From Pseudonocardiaceae bacterium YIM PH 21723 (GTDB taxonomy: Bacteria; Actinomycetota; Actinomycetes; Mycobacteriales; Pseudonocardiaceae), in assembly GCA_003600225.1 (NCBI GenBank), contig QZFT01000036.1, positions 28,162 through 92,161 of the forward strand: a stretch of 64,000 nucleotides of DNA, given 5' to 3'. The notes under the pieces were generated by a model that was not told the origin of the DNA, did no database searches, and saw only the letters and a list, made by a program, of their open reading frames with translations. The translations under genes were made by a program, and so were the position numbers. Positions within the stretch are counted from its first letter, which is position 1, and the number at the start of each line of letters is the position of its first letter. Shown piece by piece: positions 27,722 through 35,504 of this stretch.

Positions 27722-29200
27722 CTAGGAGGCTGCCGCGGCCTTGTTCCGGGCCGGGGCCTTGCTGAATCGCATGATGCCGTCATCGATCTTGCTGCGCCGC
27801 AGGGTCGCGACGTCGTGCAGGTAGCTGGCGCCGAGCTTCCACGGCGCCTTGGACCCGGCCTTCGGGAAGACGTCGATGGCCCGCTGGACGTAGCCGGCGG
27901 CGAAGTCCAGCAGCGGCACCGGGGTGACGCTCGGGTCGTTCTGCACCGGCTCGAACTTGCCGTAGCCGTTGGCGTCCATGTGCTTGACCAGCCGGATGAA
28001 GTAGTCGCTGACCAGGTCGGCCTTCAGCGTCCAGGACGCGTTGGTGTAGCCGACGGTGAACACCATGTTGGGCAGGCCGGACAGCATCATGGCCTTGTAG
28101 GCGAAGGACTTCGACAGATCGACCCGCTCGCCGTCCACGCTCAGTTCCATGCCGCCGAGCGGCAGCAGGTTCAGGCCGGTCGCGGTCACCACGATGTCGG
28201 CCTCCAGCTCCTCGCCGGACTTGAGCTTGATGCCCTTCTCGGTGAACGAGTCGATGTGGTCGGTGACGATCGACGCCTTGCCCTGCCGGATGGACCGGAA
28301 CAGGTCGCCGTTGGGCACCAGGCACATCCGCTGGTCCCAGGGGTTGTACCGGGGGTTGAAGTGGGTGTCCACGTCGTAGCCCTCGGGCAGCCACTTGGTG
28401 TTGAAGTTGCGGATCAGCTTGCGCGCGGACTTCGGGGCGCGCTGGCTGTACTGGTAGATCAGAATGGACATCAGCACATTCCGCCAGCGGGACAGCTTGT
28501 ACGAGACGTTCTCGCCGATGACCTTGCTCAGGTACGGGGCGACGGGGTCCTTCTGCGGCAGCGACATCACGTAGGTGGGCGAGCGCTGGAGCATGGTGAC
28601 GTGCTCGGCCTTGTCGGCCATCGACGGCACGATGGTGATGGCGGTCGCGCCACTGCCGATGATGACGACCTTCTTGCCGGTGTAGTCCAGGTCCTCCGGC
28701 CAGAACTGCGGGTGGATCACCTGGCCCTTGAAGTCCTTGATACCGGCGAACTCCGGGGTGAAGCCCTCGTCGTAGCGGTAGTACCCGGTGGCCGAGTGGA
28801 CGAACTGCGCGGTGAAGGTGACGGGCTTGCCTGCGTGCTCCGCGTGCACGGTCCACTGGTTGTCCTCAGTGGACCATTCCGCGCTGATCACCTTGTGGCC
28901 GAAGCGGATCCGGTCGAAGTAGCCGCCGTCCTTCGCGGTGTCCTCCACGTACTGCCGGATGTCCGCGCCGTCGGCGATGATCTTCTCGTCGGTCCACGGC
29001 CGGAACCGGAAGCCCAGGGTGAGCATGTCCGAGTCGGACCGGATGCCCGGGTACTTGAACAGGTCCCAGGTGCCGCCGACGCGCTCGCGGTTCTCCAGGA
29101 TCAGGAAGTCGCGCTGCGGGAACGCTTCCTTGAGGTGGTGTGCCGCACCGATACCGGAGATACCGGCGCCGATGATCAGTACGTCAACGTGCTCCGACAT
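27722..29200 (-). CDS. Flavin-containing (Baeyer-Villiger-type) monooxygenase, MymA/EthA-like (FMO-2)
   Basis: A 492-residue paralogue of FMO-1. The FAD motif is VDVLIIGAGISGIGAAHHL, the fingerprint is FKGQVIHPQFWP, and the NADPH motif is VVIIGSGATAITIVPSMA. The ATG at 29200 is preferred because GGAGG lies nine bases before it; a GTG at 29206 overlaps the SDR-4 stop as GTGA. The near-contact with SDR-4 implies coupled translation. An SDR-FMO pair suggests sequential oxidation of an alcohol to a ketone and then to an ester (inference from the enzyme types). Confidence 0.92.
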   Translation of the reverse strand: MSEHVDVLIIGAGISGIGAAHHLKEAFPQRDFLILENRERVGGTWDLFKYPGIRSDSDMLTLGFRFRPWTDEKIIADGADIRQYVEDTAKDGGYFDRIRFGHKVISAEWSTEDNQWTVHAEHAGKPVTFTAQFVHSATGYYRYDEGFTPEFAGIKDFKGQVIHPQFWPEDLDYTGKKVVIIGSGATAITIVPSMADKAEHVTMLQRSPTYVMSLPQKDPVAPYLSKVIGENVSYKLSRWRNVLMSILIYQYSQRAPKSARKLIRNFNTKWLPEGYDVDTHFNPRYNPWDQRMCLVPNGDLFRSIRQGKASIVTDHIDSFTEKGIKLKSGEELEADIVVTATGLNLLPLGGMELSVDGERVDLSKSFAYKAMMLSGLPNMVFTVGYTNASWTLKADLVSDYFIRLVKHMDANGYGKFEPVQNDPSVTPVPLLDFAAGYVQRAIDVFPKAGSKAPWKLGASYLHDVATLRRSKIDDGIMRFSKAPARNKAAAAS

Positions 29201-29202
29201 GG

Positions 29203-30048
29203 TCACTTGCCTCCGAAGCGCTTGAACAGGCTCAGCCCGACATTCATCAGGGAGTAATAGTAGGTCGGCGACACCCTGGTCAGCGTGTCGAACATGTAGG
29301 CGTCCGCGCCGATCAGGATTCGCGCCTTGCCCGCGTCCACACCCTTGTGGATGACCTGAGCCGCCTTGTCCGGGGTGGTCATGGTGAATTTGTCGAACTG
29401 CTTGGTCAGCTCGTCGTGGTTGTCCGACAGGCCCATCGCGTCATCGGTGAACCGCGCGTTGCGCACGATGTTGGTCCGGATGCCGCCGGGGTGGATGTTG
29501 ACCGCCCGCACCCCGGTGCCGCGCAGTTCCTGGCGCAGTGAGTCGGTGTACCCGCGCACGGCGAACTTGGCGGCGCAGTAGGCGCTCTGCCCCGGCATAC
29601 CGGCCAGGCCGAAGACACTGGAGGTGTTCACGATGGCGCCCGCGTCCTGCTCCAGCAGGATCGGCAGGAAGGCCCGGGTGCCGTACTCGACACCGTGGAA
29701 GTTGATGTCGTGCAGCCACTGGTCGTTCTTCTCGTCGCCCTTGGTGACCGTGCTGATCAGCGCCACGCCCGCGTTGTTGAACACCGCGGCCAGCTTGCCG
29801 GGCAGCCACGCGCGCACCTCGTCGGCGAAGTCGGCCTGCGCGTCCTTGTCGGCTACGTCCATCACCTTGATCAGGACCGAGCCGGTCAGGCCTTCGGCCG
29901 TCTCCCGCAGCCCCGCCTCGTTCACGTCGGTGATGGCCACCGGGGAACCGAGGTTGCTCAGCCGGCGCGCGAGTGCGCGACCGATGCCCGAGGCGGCGCC
30001 GGTGATCACCACCGCGTTTCCGGCGAGTTTCAGACGCTGCTGTGACAT
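29203..30048 (-). CDS. SadH-like short-chain dehydrogenase/reductase (SDR-4)
   Basis: A 281-residue paralogue of the three downstream SDRs. It carries VVITGAASGIGRALARR, NNAG, NTSSVFGL and YCAAKFAVRGY. The ATG at 30048 has AGGAGT four bases upstream; the open frame runs on to 30864 but that extension overlaps the P450 gene. It is the first SDR of the operon. Palindromic GGTACG/CGTACC elements at 30075-30116 stand directly before it, so it may have its own regulated promoter. Confidence 0.92.
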   Translation of the reverse strand: MSQQRLKLAGNAVVITGAASGIGRALARRLSNLGSPVAITDVNEAGLRETAEGLTGSVLIKVMDVADKDAQADFADEVRAWLPGKLAAVFNNAGVALISTVTKGDEKNDQWLHDINFHGVEYGTRAFLPILLEQDAGAIVNTSSVFGLAGMPGQSAYCAAKFAVRGYTDSLRQELRGTGVRAVNIHPGGIRTNIVRNARFTDDAMGLSDNHDELTKQFDKFTMTTPDKAAQVIHKGVDAGKARILIGADAYMFDTLTRVSPTYYYSLMNVGLSLFKRFGGK

Positions 30049-30074
30049 CGACACTCCTGACCACGGGGGCGATA

Positions 30075-30116
30075 ACGGTACGCACACGTACCGTACTGAC
30101 GGTACGTCTAGATACC
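30075..30116. promoter_or_regulatory. Tandem TetR-type operators before SDR-4
   Basis: The perfect palindrome ACGGTACGCACACGTACCGT (30075-30094) is followed by the imperfect GGTACGTCTAGATACC (30101-30116). Their centres are 24 bases apart. The same half-site with a four-base spacer occurs upstream of the P450 gene and of the TetR gene. Confidence 0.7.
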
Positions 30117-30137
30117 AGCGGTATGCAAGCCCCCGGC

Positions 30138-31424
30138 CTATAGCTTTTGGGTGATAGCGCGGCTCCTCGGGTGGACTATCGCCAGGCCGCCCTTCGCCGG
30201 TGAGTAGGCGATGCCCCGCCCGTGGAAGCGTTCGTCCGGCTCGCTGGTCGGCTCCAGGACGATCTCCTGGAGCAGCGTGCGCAGCACGACGTTCATCTCC
30301 ATCTGGGCGAAGGCGGCGCCGATGCAGCGCCGGGAGCCGCCGCCGTACGGGATCCACTGGTAGAGGTCGGCCTTCGTGCCCAGGAACCGATTCGGGTCGA
30401 ACCTGTCCGGGTCTGGGAAGACATCCGGATCGGTGTGGATCAGGTCGATCCCGACCAGCATCGTGGTCCCCTTCGGGATCCGCCACGGGCCGAGCTCGTA
30501 CTCGTCGGCGAGTACCCGGCGGCCGGTGATGTCGATGACCGAACGGCTGCGCTGCGCCTCCAGGATGGTCGCCGCGAGGAGTTCGGTGTTCTCCCCGCCG
30601 GCCAGTTCGGCCAGGAGTTCCGGGTGCCTGCGGAGCCGGTCCACCGTCCAGGCCAGGGTGTTCGCCGTGGTCTCGTGCCCGGCGGCCAGCAGGGTCACCA
30701 GCTCGTCGTAGATGGCCTGCCTGCTCATCGAGGAGCCGTCCTCGTACCGGGCCTGGAGCAGCATGGCGAGCACATCGTCCCGGCCGTCCAGATCGGTGGC
30801 CTTGTCGATCAGCCGGTCGACGATCCGCTCGTACCGCTCGCGCAGCCGGGCCAGCCGTCGCCAAGGGCCCCAGCTCGCCTCGAACGGCAGCGGTTGCAGC
30901 CGGGAGGCGAGTTCCACGAAGGGTGGCAGTACCTCGCGGAGTTCGTCGAACTCGGTGCCCTCGGCGCCGAAGACGGCGCGCAGGATGATGTTCAGCGTGA
31001 TCCGCATGGTGGACGGCATCGTCGGGAACGGCGTGCCGACCGGCCAGGTGGCGAACTCCTTGAGGGCCTCGTCGCGGGCGATCTCCTCGTACACCGCGAG
31101 GCGTTTGCCGTGGAAGGGCGGCACCAGCAGTTTGCGTTCGGTGCGGTGTTGCTTGCCCTCCATCGCGAACATCGAGTGCTTGCCGAGCATCCGGCCCAGG
31201 TTCGGCTGCACATTGCCCACCGCGTCGGGACTCGCGGAGAACAGCTGCTTGATCTGGTCCCGTTCGCTGATCATCACCGTCCGGCCGAAGCTGGGCAGGT
31301 TCAGCGTGAACGCCTTGCCGTGGGTGGCGCGCATCCGGTGGAAGAGCCCGCGGCGGTCGAACACCATGTAGGCGCCCTGAACGGCGAGGGGCCAGCGTGG
31401 TCCCGGGGGAAGGTTCGGGCTCAT
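30138..31424 (-). CDS. Cytochrome P450 (second of tandem pair)
   Basis: A 428-residue haem monooxygenase. The I-helix oxygen-activation motif is LAAGHETTANT, the K-helix ExxR is in ILEAQRSRS, and the haem-thiolate loop is YGGGSRRCIGAAFA. The PPFHGKRL segment resembles the CYP135/CYP138 group of mycobacteria. It starts with an ATGA overlap on the preceding P450 gene. Its substrate is unknown. The continuous frame reading into the upstream P450 is a shadow and does not indicate a fusion. Confidence 0.92.
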   Translation of the reverse strand: MSPNLPPGPRWPLAVQGAYMVFDRRGLFHRMRATHGKAFTLNLPSFGRTVMISERDQIKQLFSASPDAVGNVQPNLGRMLGKHSMFAMEGKQHRTERKLLVPPFHGKRLAVYEEIARDEALKEFATWPVGTPFPTMPSTMRITLNIILRAVFGAEGTEFDELREVLPPFVELASRLQPLPFEASWGPWRRLARLRERYERIVDRLIDKATDLDGRDDVLAMLLQARYEDGSSMSRQAIYDELVTLLAAGHETTANTLAWTVDRLRRHPELLAELAGGENTELLAATILEAQRSRSVIDITGRRVLADEYELGPWRIPKGTTMLVGIDLIHTDPDVFPDPDRFDPNRFLGTKADLYQWIPYGGGSRRCIGAAFAQMEMNVVLRTLLQEIVLEPTSEPDERFHGRGIAYSPAKGGLAIVHPRSRAITQKL

Positions 31425-32707
31425 GCGGGCACCGCCACTCGCGGGCGGATCTGCGCCAGGGCGCCGTCCTTCGGCGCGTAGGCGATGCCGCGGAAGTGCA
31501 CCTTCTCGTCCGGTTCCGTCGTCGGTAGCAAGGTCACTTCTCTGAGCAGGGTGCGCAGCACCACGTTCATCTCCATCTGGGCGAAGGCGGCGCCGAGGCA
31601 ACGCCGGTTGCCGCCGCCGTACGGGATCCACGTATAGAGGTCGGCCTTCCGGCCGACGAACCGGTAGGGGTCGAACCGGTCCGGTTCCGGGAAGACCTCC
31701 GGGTCGGTGTGGATCAGCTCGATGCTGACCATCACCGAGTGCCCCTTCGGGATCACCCACGGGCCGAGCTCGAACTCGTCGGCGACCACCCGGCGGCCGA
31801 CGAAGTCGATCACCGATCGGTGCCGCTGGACCTCCAGGATGGTGGCCTCCCGCAGCTCCTTGCCGTCCGCGTCGGCCTCGTCCACCAGGGATTTCAGGAT
31901 CTCCGGATGCCTGCGCAGCCGTTCCACGGTCCAGGCGAGGGTGTTCGCCGTCGTCTCGTGGCCGGCGGCCAGCAGGGTGATCAACTGGTCGTAGATGAAC
32001 TCGCGGCTGACCGAGGAGCCGTCCTCGTACCGGCTCTGCAACATCATCGCCAGGATGTCGTTGCGGCCGTCCAGGTCGGTGGCCTTGTCGATCAGCCGGT
32101 CGACCACCCGGCAGTACCGCTGACGCAGCCGCTCGTGCCTGGTCCACGGCCACACCGTCTGCGGAATGGGCAGGATGGCGAGCCGGGAGCCGAGCTCGGT
32201 CATCTCCGGCAGGATCTCGCGCAGCTCGTCGAACTCCTCGCCGTCGGCGCCGAACACCGCGCGCAGGATGGCGTTCAGCGTGATCCGCATGGTGGACGGC
32301 GCCGTCGCGAACGGGGTGCCGGTCGGCCAGGTGGCGATCTCCCGGAGCGTCTCCTCCTCGATGATCGACTCGTAGACGCCGAGCCGTTTGCCGTGGAACG
32401 GCGGGATGAGGAGCTTGCGCTGCGGATCGTGCTCCCTGGTGGGCATGGCGAACAGCGAGTGCCGGCCGAGAATCCGGCCCAGGTTGGGTTCCAGGTTGTC
32501 CACCTTGTCCGGGCCGCCGGCGAACAGCTGCTTGATGTGGTCGCGTTCGCTGATCACCACCGCGTGGCCGAAGAACGGCACGTTCACGGTGTAGGCCCGG
32601 CCGTAGCGTTCGCGCATGGCGTGCACGCCCCGGTGGGGTGAGAAGAGCATGTAGGCGCCCTGAAGGGGGCGCGGGGCTCTCGGTCCGGCGGGCAGGTTCG
32701 CGGTCAT
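31421..32707 (-). CDS. Cytochrome P450 (first of tandem pair)
   Basis: A 428-residue paralogue of the next gene, identical in length. Motifs are LAAGHETTANT, ILEVQRHRS (ExxR) and YGGGNRRCLGAAFA with the haem Cys. The ATG at 32707 (MTANLPAGPRAPRPLQGAY) is chosen to match its paralogue. Two palindromic operators lie 19-58 bases upstream, which suggests that this is the promoter-proximal gene of the P450-SDR-FMO operon. No ferredoxin or ferredoxin reductase gene is present nearby. Confidence 0.92.
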   Translation of the reverse strand: MTANLPAGPRAPRPLQGAYMLFSPHRGVHAMRERYGRAYTVNVPFFGHAVVISERDHIKQLFAGGPDKVDNLEPNLGRILGRHSLFAMPTREHDPQRKLLIPPFHGKRLGVYESIIEEETLREIATWPTGTPFATAPSTMRITLNAILRAVFGADGEEFDELREILPEMTELGSRLAILPIPQTVWPWTRHERLRQRYCRVVDRLIDKATDLDGRNDILAMMLQSRYEDGSSVSREFIYDQLITLLAAGHETTANTLAWTVERLRRHPEILKSLVDEADADGKELREATILEVQRHRSVIDFVGRRVVADEFELGPWVIPKGHSVMVSIELIHTDPEVFPEPDRFDPYRFVGRKADLYTWIPYGGGNRRCLGAAFAQMEMNVVLRTLLREVTLLPTTEPDEKVHFRGIAYAPKDGALAQIRPRVAVPA

Positions 32708-32725
32708 CGGGCACCATCCATCGAC

Positions 32726-32765
32726 CTGGTACGGCTGCGTACCAGTAACGGTACGGGCGTGTACC
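32726..32765. promoter_or_regulatory. Tandem TetR-type operators before the P450 operon
   Basis: CTGGTACGGCTGCGTACCAG (32726-32745, perfect palindrome) and GGTACGGGCGTGTACC (32750-32765, imperfect). The centres are 22 bases apart. The half-site and four-base spacer match those at 30075 and 32988. Confidence 0.75.
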
Positions 32766-32793
32766 ACTGTGGCGCAAGCCACTGAAGGTGTCC

Positions 32794-32896
32794 TTATCGA
32801 TGGCGGATCATGGCTCTGTCACCGCGATCCGGGGCATAGACCACCCCGGTGAACCGGTATTTCTCGCCGGGCACCGTGGTCGGCACCAGGTCTGAT
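32794..32896 (-). pseudogene. C-terminal remnant of a third P450 gene
   Basis: About 33 codons (ending YRFTGVVYAPDRGDRAMIRHR, then TAA) closely resemble the last residues of the two neighbouring P450s (for example VHFRGIAYAPKDGALAQIRPR). Nothing upstream of this tail resembles a P450: the similarity stops at the edge of palindromic repeat copy B. It appears to be what is left after a deletion. An open frame continues through the repeat to 33057, so a short hybrid protein is formally possible. Confidence 0.7.
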
Positions 32897-32949
32897 CCGA
32901 AGATGGCGATGTCCGGGCCCGCCCTTCGCCCGAACATCGTCGACTTCGG
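32897..32949. repeat. 53-bp palindromic repeat, copy B
   Basis: Imperfect 21-base arms (32897-32917 and 32929-32949) around an 11-base loop; the best match to the other copies is on the minus strand. It lies between the P450 tail remnant and the TetR operator and is the most diverged of the four copies. Confidence 0.8.
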
Positions 32950-32987
32950 GACTGCTGACTCGGCTGATGCAGCAGACAGGCCGTCTC

Positions 32988-33005
32988 TGGTACGTGTGCG
33001 TACCA
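32988..33005. promoter_or_regulatory. TetR-type operator before the TetR gene
   Basis: TGGTACGTGTGCGTACCA is a perfect palindrome with a four-base spacer, 35 bases before the regulator start. It implies self-regulation and shared control with the P450 operon. Confidence 0.75.
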
Positions 33006-33040
33006 TGTACTGAGGCGTTATCGGAGATCGGAGGTATACC

Positions 33041-33646
33041 GTGACGGTCGTGATCACTGACCAGGCGACGGCGTTCCGGCACCGGCTGCTGGTCGCGCTG
33101 CGGGACTCGATCGCCGAGGTCGGCTACCGCAACACCACGGTCGCGGACATCGTGCGCCGCGCCAAGACCTCCCGGCGCACCTTCTACGAGCACTTCGCCA
33201 GTCGCGAGGAGTGCTACGTCGCGCTGATGACCGTCGTGCACGCCGAACTGATCACCGACATCCTGGCCGCCGTCGACAGATCGTTGCCCTGGCACCGGCA
33301 GGTCCGGCAGGCCGCCGAGGCGTGGATCGTCTCCCTGGAACGGGAACCCGCGATCGGCCTCAGCTGGATCCGGGACGTTCCGCTGCTCGCCGAGGCGGGT
33401 CGCAAGCTCCAGCGCGACACCATGGACGCGTTCGCGGTGATGATCGAGGAACTGTGCTCCGGTGAGCAGTGGTCGATCGTGGGCGGTGGCCCGATCTCCC
33501 GGCAGATGACCGTGATGCTGCTCGGCGGGCTGCGGGAACTGTTCGCCGCCACCCTGGAGGACGGTGGCCGCAGCGCGGACATCACCGAGACCGCGGTGCG
33601 TGCGGCCGTGGCGTTGATGGATCCCGCGTTGCACCGGGATGCCTGA
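33041..33646 (+). CDS. TetR-family transcriptional regulator
   Basis: A 201-residue regulator. The N-terminal helix-turn-helix (about residues 10-55) contains IAEVGYRNTTVADIVRRAKTSRRTFYEHF, a typical TetR DNA-binding domain, followed by a variable ligand-binding domain. The GTG at 33041 has GGAGG upstream. It is divergent from the P450-SDR-FMO operon, and the shared GGTACG-N4-CGTACC palindromes make it the likely repressor of that operon and of itself (inference). The ligand may be a substrate of the oxidation pathway. Confidence 0.92.
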   Translation: MTVVITDQATAFRHRLLVALRDSIAEVGYRNTTVADIVRRAKTSRRTFYEHFASREECYVALMTVVHAELITDILAAVDRSLPWHRQVRQAAEAWIVSLEREPAIGLSWIRDVPLLAEAGRKLQRDTMDAFAVMIEELCSGEQWSIVGGGPISRQMTVMLLGGLRELFAATLEDGGRSADITETAVRAAVALMDPALHRDA

Positions 33647-33683
33647 CCCTCCGGGATCGCTCCCGGTGGGCCAGGCGGTGAGA

Positions 33684-33719
33684 AGTCCGATCTCCGGACT
33701 GGACACGGAGGATCGGACT
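33684..33719. terminator. Bidirectional hairpin terminator
   Basis: AGTCCGATC and GATCGGACT pair across an inner CCG/CGG stem. It lies between the TetR stop and the convergent secreted-protein gene that ends at 33776. Confidence 0.65.
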
Positions 33720-33775
33720 CGCGGAATCAGGGGTGACCGTGGTTTTCGGTCAACCGGTGGAATGGCCGGTTCTGG

Positions 33776-34375
33776 TTATGCCGCTGCGGATTCAGCCGCG
33801 CAGTCGGGTGCGTAGTTCTCGACCCGGACATCCCAGACGTTCTCCGGTGCGGGACCCTCGACCGAGACGTCGCTGACGTACCAGATGTAGTGGCCGTGGA
33901 ACGGTTTCGGGAAATGAAGCTCGTAGTCGCCGGTCACCTTGGTGAGTAGCGGAGCCGTCCAGACTTCGGCCCCCTGCCCTGGTGCCAACTCGACCGCGAC
34001 CCTGTCCGTCTTGGTCTCGCTCCAGTGCCATTCGTGGCCGTAGCTCACCGAGACGCTGAGGGCGAAGGCCTGGCCCATACCCAGCTCTGCGCTGATCGAG
34101 ACTCCGACGCTGTCGACGGTGCCTCTGGTGTTGGACCATTCGACAGTTCTGGTGACGGTGCTATTCGAACAGTTGCTTCCGCGACCGCTCGCTTTGTACT
34201 CACCGCTGTAGGTGATCCGCTCAGTCGGATGGAATTGGCAGAATACCTTGCGTGAGTTGCACGCTCTGAGTAGTTCCTGTTCGCTCGGCTGGTCCTCCGC
34301 CATGGCGACGGCAGGGGCGCCCACGAGGGAGGCTAGAACCGCCACGACCACACCCAATTTACTGATTGATCGCAT
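33776..34375 (-). CDS. Secreted beta-rich protein, possibly aerolysin/ETX-like
   Basis: A 199-residue exported protein with a signal peptide (VVVAVLASLVGAPAVAMA) and a clear AAGGAGAAG ribosome site. The central part, about residues 75-145, alternates polar and hydrophobic residues (SVGVSISAELGMGQAFALSVSVSYG, then ETKTDRVAVELAPGQGAEVW). That pattern resembles the membrane-inserting strand pairs and flanking strands of aerolysin/epsilon-toxin-fold pore formers. Four or so cysteines could form disulphides. The fold call is inference only. It lies 11 bases downstream of another small secreted protein gene, probably in one operon. Confidence 0.75.
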   Translation of the reverse strand: MRSISKLGVVVAVLASLVGAPAVAMAEDQPSEQELLRACNSRKVFCQFHPTERITYSGEYKASGRGSNCSNSTVTRTVEWSNTRGTVDSVGVSISAELGMGQAFALSVSVSYGHEWHWSETKTDRVAVELAPGQGAEVWTAPLLTKVTGDYELHFPKPFHGHYIWYVSDVSVEGPAPENVWDVRVENYAPDCAAESAAA

Positions 34376-34386
34376 GATGCTTCTCC

Positions 34387-34779
34387 TTAGCCCAGGGCGA
34401 TTTGTACGACTCGGTGGCGAATGGATTGGCCTACGTCAGGCACATCGCCCTTGAATGGCCCCTCATAGGAACCGTCCTCGGCGTACAGCCATACCTTGCA
34501 CTTTCCCCAGCCCTGGACAGAGCCGATATTCTTATAAAACGGCTCCGGGAGGTCCAAGATATATGCAGGTTCAGAGCTGTTGCATAGCTCAGGCACCCGC
34601 ATTTCGCCCCCCTGGCCCTGGTATTGCGTCTCGGTGAAAAACCTTGCGCCAATGATTTTGGGTTCATCGGCCAATGCCGGTGAAACGAAGCCGATGGTGG
34701 CAGTCAGGGAAACGCAGGCGGCTAAGGCAACCTGCCGGAAAACTCTTATGGGTCGGTGACCTGTTCTCTTGTTTCGCAT
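34387..34779 (-). CDS. Small secreted protein, possibly beta/gamma-crystallin-like
   Basis: A 130-residue protein with a long signal peptide (VALAACVSLTATIGFVSPALA) and a mature part of about 90 residues. The segments ARFFTETQYQGQGGEMRVPELC and KCKVWLYAEDGSYEGPFKG each recall the Greek-key motif of beta/gamma-crystallins and of I36-type inhibitors. Two Cys are present. It has no ribosome site, but a TAGCGT element ends seven bases before the ATG, consistent with a leaderless mRNA. It precedes the ETX-like gene by 11 bases. Confidence 0.7.
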   Translation of the reverse strand: MRNKRTGHRPIRVFRQVALAACVSLTATIGFVSPALADEPKIIGARFFTETQYQGQGGEMRVPELCNSSEPAYILDLPEPFYKNIGSVQGWGKCKVWLYAEDGSYEGPFKGDVPDVGQSIRHRVVQIALG

Positions 34780-35317
34780 GAGATCAACGCTAGCCCGAAC
34801 TGCGCTTGAACGTGGATTCCTGGATCAATAATTCCCTTACGCGGAAACAGCAGGATTGCAGCGCGGCTGTGACGAAATGGTCTCCTTGCCCCCGGGCCGG
34901 GGTATTTATTTCCGGTGGGCGGAACAGTATTTCCGGGTACCGAAAAAAGGCCATTTCGTGTTCTGGGAGGCAGAGCAGCGGTGATCGAGCGGGACACCCG
35001 TCTGTCGCAGTGCGGTGTAGCGGGGGCCACGTTCGAGCCGGGCCGCCGGCGCCTCGCCGAGTTGCCCGGCGGAGGACTTTGTGTTCTCCGGATGCTCGAA
35101 CGGGACCGGATTCGATCCTCAGGCGCCGGGCGCGGGCTATCCCCGCCGCGCCGGAAGCTGTGGCTACTGCACGGTAACCACTGTCAAGGTGGGATGCGTT
35201 ACTGCACTTGGCGCAGTGCGGGGAAGATCGACTCCTGGGACACTGTGTTCGACCATTTGTGTGCAGTTCACGGCACCTGTTGGGTGACCCCACTACATGG
35301 TCCTACCCTGGACAGGC

Positions 35318-35335
35318 TTGTGAAGAAAATCACAA
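35318..35335. promoter_or_regulatory. Rex-type redox operator upstream of nuoA
   Basis: TTGTGAAGAAAATCACAA matches the Rex consensus TTGTGAA-N4-TTCACAA at 13 of 14 defined positions. Rex is the NADH/NAD-sensing repressor of actinobacteria, and the nuo operon is a known Rex target in Streptomyces coelicolor. The site lies about 170 bases upstream of nuoA. Confidence 0.8.
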
Positions 35336-35407
35336 GCAACCAGTGACTGCCATCACCGCTGGTCAGCTCGATTTATTCGCAGCGTGATCACTGCTCACGG
35401 CTCGTAG

Positions 35408-35426
35408 TTAGGTTTGCCTTACTTCG
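35408..35426. promoter_or_regulatory. Possible IdeR/DtxR iron box
   Basis: TTAGGTTTGCCTTACTTCG agrees with TWAGGTTAGSCTAACCTWA at about 14 of 19 positions, with the left half best kept. It stands about 80 bases before nuoA. Iron control of an Fe-S-rich complex would be reasonable, but the match is partial. Confidence 0.3.
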
Positions 35427-35504
35427 AGAGTGGCGCAGAACACCTTTATGGTTCGAACTGATCGCCGCCCACCCGGGACACCTGTGGCGTGGAAAGAGGG
35501 AATT

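Larger units (their letters stand above)
34780..35504. other. Long regulatory gap upstream of nuoA
   Basis: About 725 bases between the divergent small secreted-protein gene and nuoA. Short open frames exist on both strands, but none has a ribosome site or recognisable product. The last 190 bases hold the Rex-type operator and an IdeR/DtxR-like element, so I read this as the nuo promoter region with a long 5' leader. Confidence 0.6.

Noticed and set aside
30138..32777. Single 879-codon minus-strand frame that would fuse the two P450 genes
   Set aside because: Only its C-terminal half encodes a P450; the rest is the wrong frame of the upstream P450. The two genes overlap as ATGA and are separate.
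34915..35346. 143-codon plus-strand frame upstream of nuoA
   Set aside because: No ribosome site, no family resemblance, and it runs into the Rex operator region; treated as non-coding.
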